Positions 57,475-64,000 of a DNA stretch of 64,000 nt are shown piece after piece. The DNA is taken from positions 186,001-250,000 of the forward strand of contig NZ_JACHGH010000005.1 of the NCBI RefSeq assembly GCF_014207435.1. Reading direction: 5' to 3'. A program made the translations under genes and the position numbers. A model generated the notes under the pieces. It did not search any database, was not told where the DNA came from, and saw only the letters and a list, made by a program, of their open reading frames with translations. Source of the stretch: Salirhabdus euzebyi. GTDB lineage: Bacteria > Bacillota > Bacilli > Bacillales > Alkalibacillaceae. Position 1 is the first letter of the stretch. The number at the start of each line of letters is the position of its first letter.

Positions 57475-58715
57475 TTATCTTAGAAGTTGAAGAACTCCTT
57501 GCGGCTGTTGGTTTGCTTGCGCCAACATCGCTTGAGAAGCTTGAGTTAAGATGTTGTTCTTTGTGAACTCCATCATTTCTTTCGCCATCGTGCGAACAAT
57601 CACTTTCATGATTGACTAGACTATATCTTCACCCTTTGCATGAAGGGGTCGGGCACTTCGGATAGATAAGTTACTCAGGCTTACCTTTCCTACGGATTTC
57701 ATCACCATTGCTATTTGCTTTAGGTGGTTTATCCTAGTCGTTGAACCTTCTCCATTCTTTCGAAACAGGAGCTTGGCTGCTGATTGCCCAATCTTTCTCC
57801 TTTTTAATCCTTCACGCCTGCTGTTTCCAGCTACGTTGTGGAGTTGAAAGTTTAAGGGGTTTCCAGCAATTCACCCGATCATAATCGCTAACCGTTACCA
57901 GTTAGGACGACTGTGACTGTTTTTGCTTACGCAGCAATTAAGTCATAATCAACGTCACGGATACGTGATTCCGCTGCTGTTAGGTTTTCTTGGGATGCAC
58001 CTAAATTGTTAATTGTGTGTTCTAGACGGTTTTGGACTGCTCCTAATGCTGACCGTTGTGTAGACACTTGGTTTATAGCATCATCAATTGCTGTTAATTG
58101 GGTATCAAAATCATTAGTAGGTGTAGCATCATCAAATTGTCTTACGTCTATTCCTGCAATTTTCAACCCTGTACCAGTAGTTCCCAACGCAGCAACACTC
58201 ATATCATCAATAGTGACCGTAAGTTGCTGACCTGCGTTTGCCCCAATTTGGAATGTAAGGCCAGTAGTAGCAAGGGATCCATCTAAAAGCTCTTTGCCGT
58301 TGAATTGCGTACGGTCTGATATACCTTTACTTCCACCTGTAACTCCACCAATTTCTTCTTTAAGGGCTTCAATTTCAGCATGAATAGCATCTAAATCCGT
58401 TCCTTGCTGAGTTCCAGTATTACCAGCTTGAACAGTTAATTCTCTCATACGTTGTAAAATTGAATGCGTTTCGTTTAATGCCCCCTCAGCAGTTTGAATA
58501 AGGGAAATACCGTCTTGGGCATTTTTCGAAGCCATTTCTAAACCACGAATTTGGCCACGCATTTTTTCTGAAATTGCTAGGCCTGCAGCGTCATCTCCAG
58601 CTTTGTTAATTCGTAAACCTGATGATAATTTCTCCATACTTTTTGATGCAGCATTTGTTCCATAGTTCAATTGACGATGGGTATTTAGTGCTGCAATGTT
58701 GTGATTAATTCTCAC
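57475..58715 (-). CDS. hag: Flagellin gene, third of the array, split by a group I intron
   Basis: Flagellin is the filament subunit. Coding parts are 58715-57948 (256 codons) and 57588-57475 (37 codons plus stop). Splicing out 57947-57589 gives 293 residues. The 5' exon starts with GTG ([16 protein letters not shown]) behind AAGGAGG and holds the N-terminal D0/D1 and variable regions up to ESRIRDVD. The 3' exon gives [20 protein letters not shown] and the final [16 protein letters not shown], the C-terminal D0 helix needed for filament packing and FliS binding. Unspliced mRNA would end the protein after six extra residues (YDLIAA). It is 65 bp downstream of the second hag gene and probably cotranscribed with it. 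Confidence 0.95.
57589..57947 (-). ncRNA. Group I self-splicing intron in hag (copy 1, third gene)
   Basis: A 359-nt insert between GAT (Asp) and ATG (Met) of the conserved [12 protein letters not shown] junction. The 5' splice site follows U, and the intron ends in G. Core elements on the minus strand are P (AATTGCTGGAAACCCC, 57871-57856), Q (AATCAGCAGCCAAGC, 57785-57771), R (GTTCAACGACTAGG, 57746-57733) and S (AAGATATAGTC, 57629-57619). R GACTA can pair with S TAGTC (P7). An internal guide GTCA (within 57917-57909) can pair with exon TGAT, putting U opposite G at the splice site. There is no internal ORF apart from an 18-nt read-in tail. Confidence 0.96.
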
Positions 58716-58749
58716 TTTTAATTCCTCCTTGAAATAATTATCTTTTATT

Positions 58750-58761
58750 CACATCCATGTG
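58750..58761 (-). promoter_or_regulatory. Candidate CsrA-binding hairpin in the third hag leader
   Basis: CACATGGATGTG folds into a small stem-loop with GGA at its apex, 20 nt upstream of the Shine-Dalgarno AAGGAGG, which itself contains a second GGA. Confidence 0.6.
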
Positions 58762-58780
58762 ATTAATAATAAATAAATTA

Positions 58781-60045
58781 CTAACGAAGTAATTGAAGTA
58801 CTCCCTGAGGCTGTTGGTTTGCTTGCGCTAACATCGCTTGAGATGCTTGAGTTAAGATGTTGTTCTTTGTGAACTCCATCATTTCTTTCGCCATCGTGCG
58901 AACAATCACTTTCATGATTGACTAGACTATATCTTCACCCTTTGGATTAAGGGGTCGGGCACTTCGGATAGATAAGTTACTCACGCTTACCTTTCCTACG
59001 GATTTCATCACCATTGCGATTAGCTTTAGGCGGTTTATCCTAGTCGTTGAACCTTCTCCATTCTTTCGAAACAGGAGCTTGGCTGCTGATTGCCCAATCT
59101 TTCTCCTTTTTAATCCTTCACGCCTGCTGTTTCCAGCTACGTTGTGGAGTAGAAAGTTTAAGGGGTTTCCAGCAATTCACCCGATCATAATCGCTAACCG
59201 TTACCAGTTAGGACGACTGTGACTGTTTTTGCTTACGCAGCAATTAAGTCATAATCAACGTCACGGATACGTGATTCCGCTGCTGTTAGGTTTTCTTGGG
59301 ATGCACCTAAATTGTTAATTGTGTGTTCTAGACGGTTTTGGACTGCTCCTAATGAAGAACGTTGTGTTGATACTTTTTCTATCGCAGTATCAATTTTGCC
59401 TAACATTGTATCAAAGGCAGCCGTGCTCCCTTCAAATGCAGTTACAACGAAATCATCATCAAAATCAGCTGCTACAACATTATCAGGATCTGTTGTAGTA
59501 ACACCCAATAAAGTTGCAGCTGACATATCACCAATATTCACAGTAAGTTGTTGCTCTTTATTAGCACCTATTTGAAAAACTAAATCACCAGTTCCAGAAG
59601 CAAAAGCACCATTCAGTAGATTCTTTCCATTAAATTGAGTACGATCCGAAATACCTTTACTTCCATCAGTTACGCCACCCAATTCTTCAACTAATGAATC
59701 AATTTCTGCTTGAATTGCTTCTAAGTCTTTAGTCTGTTGTGTTCCAGTATTACCAGCTTGCACAGTTAGTTCCCGCATACGCTGGAGTATGGAATGTGAT
59801 TCATTCAATGCACCTTCTGCAGTTTGAATTAAAGATATACCATCTTGAGCATTTTTCGAAGACATTTCCAGTCCTCTAATTTGACCACGCATTTTTTCAG
59901 AAATTGCTAAACCTGCAGCGTCGTCTCCCGCTTTGTTGATACGAAGACCTGAAGATAACTTTTCCATATTTTTTGATGCAGCATTTGTTCCAAAGTTTAA
60001 TTGACGATGGGTATTTAATGCTGCAATATTATGATTAATTCTCAC
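58781..60045 (-). CDS. hag: Flagellin gene, second of the array, split by a group I intron
   Basis: Coding parts are 60045-59254 (264 codons) and 58894-58781 (37 codons plus stop). Removal of 59253-58895 gives a 301-residue flagellin. The start codon is GTG behind AAGGAGG. The N-terminal 110 residues are almost identical to those of the other two copies ([20 protein letters not shown]), while the middle (about residues 130-215, [20 protein letters not shown] onward) differs. The 3' exon again encodes [12 protein letters not shown] and the D0 helix. It is 59 bp downstream of the first hag gene with no separate promoter visible. Confidence 0.95.
58895..59253 (-). ncRNA. Group I self-splicing intron in hag (copy 2, second gene)
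   Basis: 359 nt at the same exon junction as the other copies. P at 59177-59162 and S at 58935-58925; Q and R are unchanged. By hand I count about 7 differences from copy 1 and about 10 from copy 3. None falls in P, Q, R or S. Confidence 0.96.
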
Positions 60046-60074
60046 TTTTAATTCCTCCTTGAAATAATCTTAAA

Positions 60075-60086
60075 CACATCCATGTG
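60075..60086 (-). promoter_or_regulatory. Candidate CsrA-binding hairpin in the second hag leader
   Basis: CACATGGATGTG, identical to the element before the third gene, about 17 nt upstream of AAGGAGG. Confidence 0.6.
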
Positions 60087-60104
60087 ATTTATATAATTAA
60101 AAAC

Positions 60105-61378
60105 TTAACGCAGTAATTGAAGAACTCCTTGCGGCTGTTGGTTTGCTTGCGCTAACATCGCTTGAGATGCTTGAGTTAAGATGTTGTTCTTTGTGAACTC
60201 CATCATTTCTTTCGCCATCGTGCGAACAATCACTTTCATGATTGACTAGACTATATCTTCACCCTTTGCATGAAGGGGTCGGGCACTTCGGATAGATAAG
60301 TTACTCACGCTTACCTTTCCTACGGATTTCATCACCATTGCGATTTGCTTTAGGCGGTTTATCCTAGTCGTTGAACCTTCTCCATTCTTTCGAAACAGGA
60401 GCTTGGCTGCTGATTGCCCAATCTTTCTCCTTTTTAATCCTTCACGCCTGCTGTTTCCAACTACGTTGTGGAGTAGAAAGCTTAAGGGGTTTCCAGCAAT
60501 TCACCCGATCATTATCGCTAACCGTTACCAGTTAGGACGACTGTGACTATTATTGCTTATGCCGCAATTAAGTCATAATCAACGTCACGGATACGTGATT
60601 CCGCTGCCGTTAGGTTTTCTTGGGATGCACCTAAGTTGTTAATTGTGTGTTCTAGACGGTTTTGTACTGCTCCTAATGAAGAACGTTGTGTAGAAACAGT
60701 TTCAATAGCAGTATCAATTGCTTGTAATTGAGCATCAAAACCTACAGTTGCAGTATTAGCTGGGTTGGTTGCAAATTCAGTTACATCAATTCCATTCACT
60801 CCAAGTGCAGAAGCTGACATATTACCGATTTGCACACTTAGTTGTTGACTTTCGTTTGCACCAATTTGAAAAGTAATAGATTCTATATTTGTTGAGTCTA
60901 CCGTAGTCCCAGCTGCATTAGTACCACCTAAACCAGCAAATGTTCCATCTAGTAAGTTTTTTCCATTAAATTGTGTTCTGTCAGAAATACCTTTACTTCC
61001 TGTTTCTCCACCTAATTCTTCTACTAGTGAAGAAATTTCGGCTTGGATAGCACTTAAATCTTTATCCTGTTGTGTTCCAGTATTACCTGCTTGAACTGTT
61101 AGTTCACGCATACGCTGGAGGATTGAATGTGTCTCGTTTAATGCGCCTTCTGCAGTTTGAATTAAAGATATACCGTCTTGAGCATTTTTGGAAGCCATTT
61201 CTAAACCACGTATTTGTCCACGCATTTTTTCAGAGATTGCTAGTCCAGCTGCGTCATCTCCTGCTTTGTTAATACGTAGCCCTGATGATAATTTTTCCAT
61301 GTTTTTTGATGCAGCATTTGTTCCAAAGTTTAATTGACGATGGGTGTTCAAAGCGGCAATGTTGTGATTAATTCTCAT
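60105..61378 (-). CDS. hag: Flagellin gene, first of the array, split by a group I intron
   Basis: Coding parts are 61378-60578 (267 codons) and 60218-60105 (37 codons plus stop). Removal of 60577-60219 gives a 304-residue flagellin. This copy starts with ATG behind AAGGAGG and is the promoter-proximal one, with a SigD promoter at 61504-61479. Its middle region is longer ([20 protein letters not shown] and what follows). Terminal domains match the other copies. Translation is expected to be controlled by CsrA through the leader hairpin at 61422-61409. Confidence 0.95.
60219..60577 (-). ncRNA. Group I self-splicing intron in hag (copy 3, first gene)
   Basis: 359 nt at the same junction. P at 60501-60486. 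About 11 differences from copy 1, of which two fall in the six-codon read-in tail and are both synonymous (Ala GCT to GCG, Ala GCG to GCA). The P1-extension hairpin is kept in altered form (TTGC/GCAA in place of TTGCT/AGCAA). Confidence 0.96.
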
Positions 61379-61408
61379 TTTATATTCCTCCTTGAAATTT
61401 TATTGTGG

Positions 61409-61422
61409 CCACATCCTTGTGG
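61409..61422 (-). promoter_or_regulatory. Candidate CsrA-binding hairpin in the first hag leader
   Basis: CCAC-AAGGAT-GTGG stem-loop with GGA in the loop, 18 nt before the Shine-Dalgarno. The arms differ from those of the other two genes but the GGA apex is kept. Confidence 0.65.
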
Positions 61423-61430
61423 CTCTATTT

Positions 61431-61460
61431 TCATACTATAGTCGGCCGCCTTTAGTATGA
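61431..61460 (-). other. Stem-loop in the hag leader
   Basis: TCATACTA/TAGTATGA 8-bp arms around a GC-rich centre (CGGCCG), between the SigD promoter and the CsrA hairpin, without a U-tract. It is probably a 5' stabiliser. Confidence 0.55.
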
Positions 61461-61478
61461 AATTACCTTACATTTTAT

Positions 61479-61504
61479 TTATCGACATGATTCTTATATT
61501 TTTA
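61479..61504 (-). promoter_or_regulatory. SigD promoter of the hag operon
   Basis: TAAA (61504-61501), 14 bp, GTCGATAA (61486-61479). The TAAA overlaps the csrA stop codon. This predicts a leader of about 94 nt. Confidence 0.8.
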
Positions 61505-61729
61505 ACTATTTTTGTTGTTTTTCAAAAAATCTAGTACATCTTTAGATAATTGACTAGCATTTTTGTTTTCATCCTGTATCAATTGATATATTTCACTACG
61601 AAAAATATCTACATTTTTTGGTGCAGAAATCCCTAATTTAATTTGATCCCCATCAATACTTAACACCTTCACTTCTATTTCATCCCCAACATGTATCGAC
61701 TCACCTGTTTTTCTTGTTAGCACTAGCAT
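61502..61729 (-). CDS. csrA: Carbon storage regulator CsrA
   Basis: CsrA is a small RNA-binding dimer that blocks the hag ribosome site until FliW titrates it. The 75-residue product has [20 protein letters not shown] and the [20 protein letters not shown] segment. I choose ATG 61729, with GAGG upstream; the start overlaps the fliW end by 29 nt, so translation is probably coupled. The frame upstream to 61753 lies inside fliW. It is immediately upstream of its likely targets. Confidence 0.96.
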   Translation of the reverse strand: MLVLTRKTGESIHVGDEIEVKVLSIDGDQIKLGISAPKNVDIFRSEIYQLIQDENKNASQLSKDVLDFLKNNKNS

Positions 61730-62168
61730 GAACTTTCGCCTCACTTTCAACACTTAATGGATGTCTTGTCATGTAAGGGCTATTATTCAAAACTAATTGT
61801 TTTGCTTTTTTATTTTTAATATTACAAACCACTGGCGCTTGTAGATTTAAAGTAGAGCTCTCAAAAGGGCTCTGCATTGTAACAATTGTCTTTACCAAAA
61901 CATCCTCTGGTTTTTCCACTTCCAATAGTTCAATTGTTGTTTGATCTAGATCAAATTCATAATTGTTATAAAATAAATATGGATTCGTAACTACAAATGC
62001 TAGTTCCTCTGTTTCGATAGATTGCATAACTTGAAAGGTCGGATTCTCAGGTATATCTAACAAAACAAAATTCTTTTCCTTATTAAATCCTGGAATACCC
62101 TTTTCAAAAGTTAACAATTCTTCCTCTTTAACTTCTACTTCTCCAAAATACAATGTATTTATTTTCAT
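61701..62168 (-). CDS. fliW: Flagellar assembly factor FliW
   Basis: FliW is a cytosolic protein that binds either flagellin or CsrA. When flagellin is exported, free FliW inhibits CsrA and hag translation resumes. The 155-residue product has the family pattern [20 protein letters not shown] then [14 protein letters not shown], with [20 protein letters not shown] and the [20 protein letters not shown] end. It is in the order yviE-fliW-csrA-hag, as in B. subtilis. Confidence 0.96.
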   Translation of the reverse strand: MKINTLYFGEVEVKEEELLTFEKGIPGFNKEKNFVLLDIPENPTFQVMQSIETEELAFVVTNPYLFYNNYEFDLDQTTIELLEVEKPEDVLVKTIVTMQSPFESSTLNLQAPVVCNIKNKKAKQLVLNNSPYMTRHPLSVESEAKVHASANKKNR

Positions 62169-62201
62169 AAGTCAACCCTTCTTTATCTCAATTTATTAAA
62201 A

Positions 62202-62771
62202 CTATCGCTTCCAATTCACATGGGCATAATCAATTTCTATTTCTGCATACTGTTTCATACTAGTCTCAACTTTGCCCGGACTAAAATCAACAATAGGTTT
62301 TTGTGGTTGCACATTAACGATTGGTTTATTTTTGTTTACTTCTATATGTAACTTGGAAGCTTCGTAACTAGTTTTTACTGCAAAACTTGATGGTACCCAC
62401 CTTATACCCAAAGTTTTTTCGGGTCTATATCCATTGGTAATCGCTTGATCAACTATCGGATTCCCACCATTCTCAATCCTCATTAATTGGTCACCTTGAA
62501 TCGCTCGACGTGAAGTACCCTCTTGAACACCCGCTTTACCTAGTCGAGCATTTTCATAGCCAGATTCTATAGGTGTGAACAATCCCATGTCACGCCAAGC
62601 TTGTGATTGATCGATAGTTAACTTACTTGGAGTTCGTTTCATAGTTACTTCTGCAGAAGGTTGCTCAATGGTTTGAACTGCTTTTGGTTGTTCAATAGAT
62701 TGAGTTCCATTAATAGTATTCATCTCAATTTTAGCCATTTGTGATTGCAATCTTATTTGTGGTAGTTTCAT
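62202..62771 (-). CDS. yviE: YviE family protein (DUF6470)
   Basis: A 189-residue protein of unknown function always found between flgL and fliW in Bacillus. It has the N terminus MKLPQIRLQSQMAKIEMNTI, a Gln/Thr/Pro-rich linker, the segment PSKLTIDQSQAWRDMGLFTP and the C terminus YAEIEIDYAHVNWKR. There is no membrane or catalytic motif. Context suggests a flagellar role. Confidence 0.88.
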   Translation of the reverse strand: MKLPQIRLQSQMAKIEMNTINGTQSIEQPKAVQTIEQPSAEVTMKRTPSKLTIDQSQAWRDMGLFTPIESGYENARLGKAGVQEGTSRRAIQGDQLMRIENGGNPIVDQAITNGYRPEKTLGIRWVPSSFAVKTSYEASKLHIEVNKNKPIVNVQPQKPIVDFSPGKVETSMKQYAEIEIDYAHVNWKR

Positions 62772-62791
62772 GGAAATACCTCACTTTACAG

Positions 62792-62820
62792 AAAAAGCTA
62801 TCTGTTTTGGCAGATAGCTT
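62792..62820 (-). terminator. Terminator after flgL
   Basis: AAGCTATCTG/CAGATAGCTT perfect 10-bp stem with a TTTTTCTG tail, overlapping the flgL stop. It would limit readthrough into yviE-fliW-csrA. Confidence 0.85.
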
Positions 62821-63703
62821 ATCTTAAGAAATCAATTAGCGTAGGTTGAATTATACGTGAGCCAGCAGATAGAGCTGCTCGGTGAACACTTTCTTGAGTT
62901 AATAAATCAGTAATAACTTTTTCGTAATCAATATCCTCATTTTCAGATAAAACTTTTGTTGCAACTATTTTTTGTGCACTTAAACGATCTTCCACCATTT
63001 CTAATCGGTTCGTACGAGCACCAAGGTTTGCTCGTTCATCTACTACATTATTAGCAAATTGATCTATTTTGCCAAGATAACCAGCTATATCATCCTCTGT
63101 ACTAGCTGGATTTTCTAGAGCATCCGCGAAATTTTCTAACTCCGCAAAAAGTTCTTCCGAAAACACATTAGAAGGATTTATATTTGATTTTAGGGTAATG
63201 CCATCAGAAACGGCAATGTTTACGCCCTCATCATTAGGCGGATTAGCTATTAGCAAACCGTCTTTGTCAAAACGTGGATTAGTCGTATCTGTGCCGTTAA
63301 AAATGTACTTGTTGTTTACCTTTGTATTCGCTATCTCAACCATGTGATTACGAAGTTCTTTTACTTCTTCTGCAATATTAGCCCGTTGTCCAGCATCATA
63401 CGTTCCATTACTAGCTTGAGTAGCTAATTCTCGTAAACGTTGTAATACTTTCGTAGACTTATCCAAAGCATCATCCGAATTATCCATCCAAGTCTGAATT
63501 TCCCCAAGATTACGCTGGTACTGTTCAATTTCTTTCAATTGTGTCCGATAGTTCATACCCTTCATCGCAACAACCGGATCATCTGATGGTCGATTAACTT
63601 TTTTCCCTGTTGTTAGTTGGTCTTGGTATTTTCCCATTCGTTCATAGCTTGTACTTAAGTTTCGTAAAAAGTTATTTGCTAGCATTGATTGCGTTACGCG
63701 CAT
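62819..63703 (-). CDS. flgL: Flagellar hook-associated protein 3 FlgL
   Basis: FlgL forms the hook-filament junction together with FlgK. The 294-residue product has the flagellin-like N-terminal helix (MRVTQSMLANNFLRNLSTSY) and TGKKVNRPSDDPVVAMKGMN, and the C-terminal helix ESVHRAALSAGSRIIQPTLI. The start ATG 63703 is 9 bp after flgK. It carries no intron, although it shares the flagellin fold. Confidence 0.96.
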   Translation of the reverse strand: MRVTQSMLANNFLRNLSTSYERMGKYQDQLTTGKKVNRPSDDPVVAMKGMNYRTQLKEIEQYQRNLGEIQTWMDNSDDALDKSTKVLQRLRELATQASNGTYDAGQRANIAEEVKELRNHMVEIANTKVNNKYIFNGTDTTNPRFDKDGLLIANPPNDEGVNIAVSDGITLKSNINPSNVFSEELFAELENFADALENPASTEDDIAGYLGKIDQFANNVVDERANLGARTNRLEMVEDRLSAQKIVATKVLSENEDIDYEKVITDLLTQESVHRAALSAGSRIIQPTLIDFLR

Positions 63704-63712
63704 TTAGCTCAC

Positions 63713-64000
63713 CTACCTTCCAACTACTCCCATATTATTAATAATTCGATCAAGCATTTCATCGACTACTGTCATATTTCTTGCAGCAGCATTGTATGCG
63801 TGCTGGAATTTAATCATGTTAGTCATTTCTTCATCTAGGGAAACACCGCTTATGGATTGACGCCTTGATTCAACGGCGCCTTCAAGTGTTTTTGCACTTG
63901 CATGCATACTGTTTGCTTGTTGGGCTTGTACGGCCATGTTTCCGATAGTACCTTCAAAAAAGCTTGCTACAGAAGTATTGGTTCCAAAAATTGCCAGGTC
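63713..64000 (-). CDS. flgK: Flagellar hook-associated protein 1 FlgK, C-terminal part (window edge)
   Basis: Only the last 95 residues are in the window; the gene continues beyond 64000. The C-terminal signature SGVSLDEEMTNMIKFQHAYN followed by AAARNMTVVDEMLDRIINNM is diagnostic for FlgK. The frame is open to the window edge, so an ATG at 63937 is not the real start. Confidence 0.95.
   Translation of the reverse strand, partial: DLAIFGTNTSVASFFEGTIGNMAVQAQQANSMHASAKTLEGAVESRRQSISGVSLDEEMTNMIKFQHAYNAAARNMTVVDEMLDRIINNMGVVGR

Noticed and set aside
57927-61378. The three hag frames read as C-terminally truncated pseudogenes
   Set aside because: The missing C terminus is encoded intact 359 nt downstream in every copy, with group I core motifs in the gap, so these are intron-split functional genes.
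56492-61504. An IS element or transposon bringing the intron-endonuclease cassette
   Set aside because: I see no transposase and no terminal inverted repeats or target-site duplications bounding the region.

Overview
The window is a chromosome segment of a low-GC, flagellated, Gram-positive bacterium of the family Bacillaceae. The evidence is gene content and order that follow the Bacillus subtilis cggR-to-flgK block, strong AAGGAGG ribosome binding sites, a CtsR box, SigD-type flagellar promoters, bacillithiol (bshB2) genes and a CsrA/FliW flagellin control module. I cannot name the species; a Bacillus, Sutcliffiella or Rossellomorea type organism would fit, but that is a guess. Nearly all genes are on the minus strand. 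The exceptions are clpP, a penicillin-binding protein and one free-standing endonuclease gene.

Layout. 1-3.1 kb: lower glycolysis (pgk cut by the window edge, gapA, cggR with its operator). 3.3-7.4 kb: a small thioredoxin-fold protein, sigma-54 (rpoN/sigL) and a secreted M6 metalloprotease. 7.7-8.8 kb: tRNA-Arg(CCG) and CtsR-controlled clpP. 8.9-15.2 kb: crh, whiA, yvcK, rapZ, a Nudix hydrolase, trxB and a TPR protein. 15.4-17.4 kb: a MecA-type PBP. 18-23.3 kb: the glycerol regulon glpD, glpK, glpF, glpP with two GlpP-type terminator leaders. 23.4-27.3 kb: yvoF, ppaX, yvoD, lgt, hprK. 27.6-30.4 kb: yvlD, yvlB, bshB2, yojF. 30.5-35.3 kb: uvrA, uvrB. 35.7-39.2 kb: accessory genes (SGNH hydrolase, ATPase-LuxR regulator, lipoprotein). 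39.4-46.6 kb: minJ, ctpB, an M23 hydrolase, ftsX, ftsE, cccB. 46.7-52.9 kb: yvjA, prfB (programmed frameshift), secA, hpf. 53-64 kb: a flagellar filament and cap region (fliT, fliS, fliD, flaG, three flagellin genes, csrA, fliW, yviE, flgL, flgK).

The most unusual part is the flagellin locus (56.5-61.5 kb). Three tandem hag genes each end prematurely in the reading frame. The missing last 37 codons lie 359 bp downstream in every case. The 359-bp insert is about 97-98% identical in the three genes and carries group I intron core elements (P, Q, R, S), a U at the 5' splice site and a terminal G. Splicing restores full-length flagellins of 293, 301 and 304 residues. Next to the array, on the opposite strand between hag and flaG, is an AT-rich free-standing gene for a double-motif LAGLIDADG homing endonuclease. 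This arrangement suggests trans (collaborative) homing of ORF-less introns. Each hag leader also has a small hairpin with GGA in its loop, as expected for CsrA control by the adjacent csrA-fliW pair.

A second unexplained layer is four intergenic arrays built on a 20-21 bp period (about 4.90, 17.55, 47.71 and 52.08 kb), two of which share one consensus. There are also two copies of a roughly 115-120 bp palindromic element whose ends differ in sequence between copies but are complementary within each copy.

The carbon-control theme is strong: HprK, PpaX and Crh (HPr-serine phosphorylation), CggR-gapA, and GlpP/GlpK/GlpF with a cre-like site are all within 25 kb.
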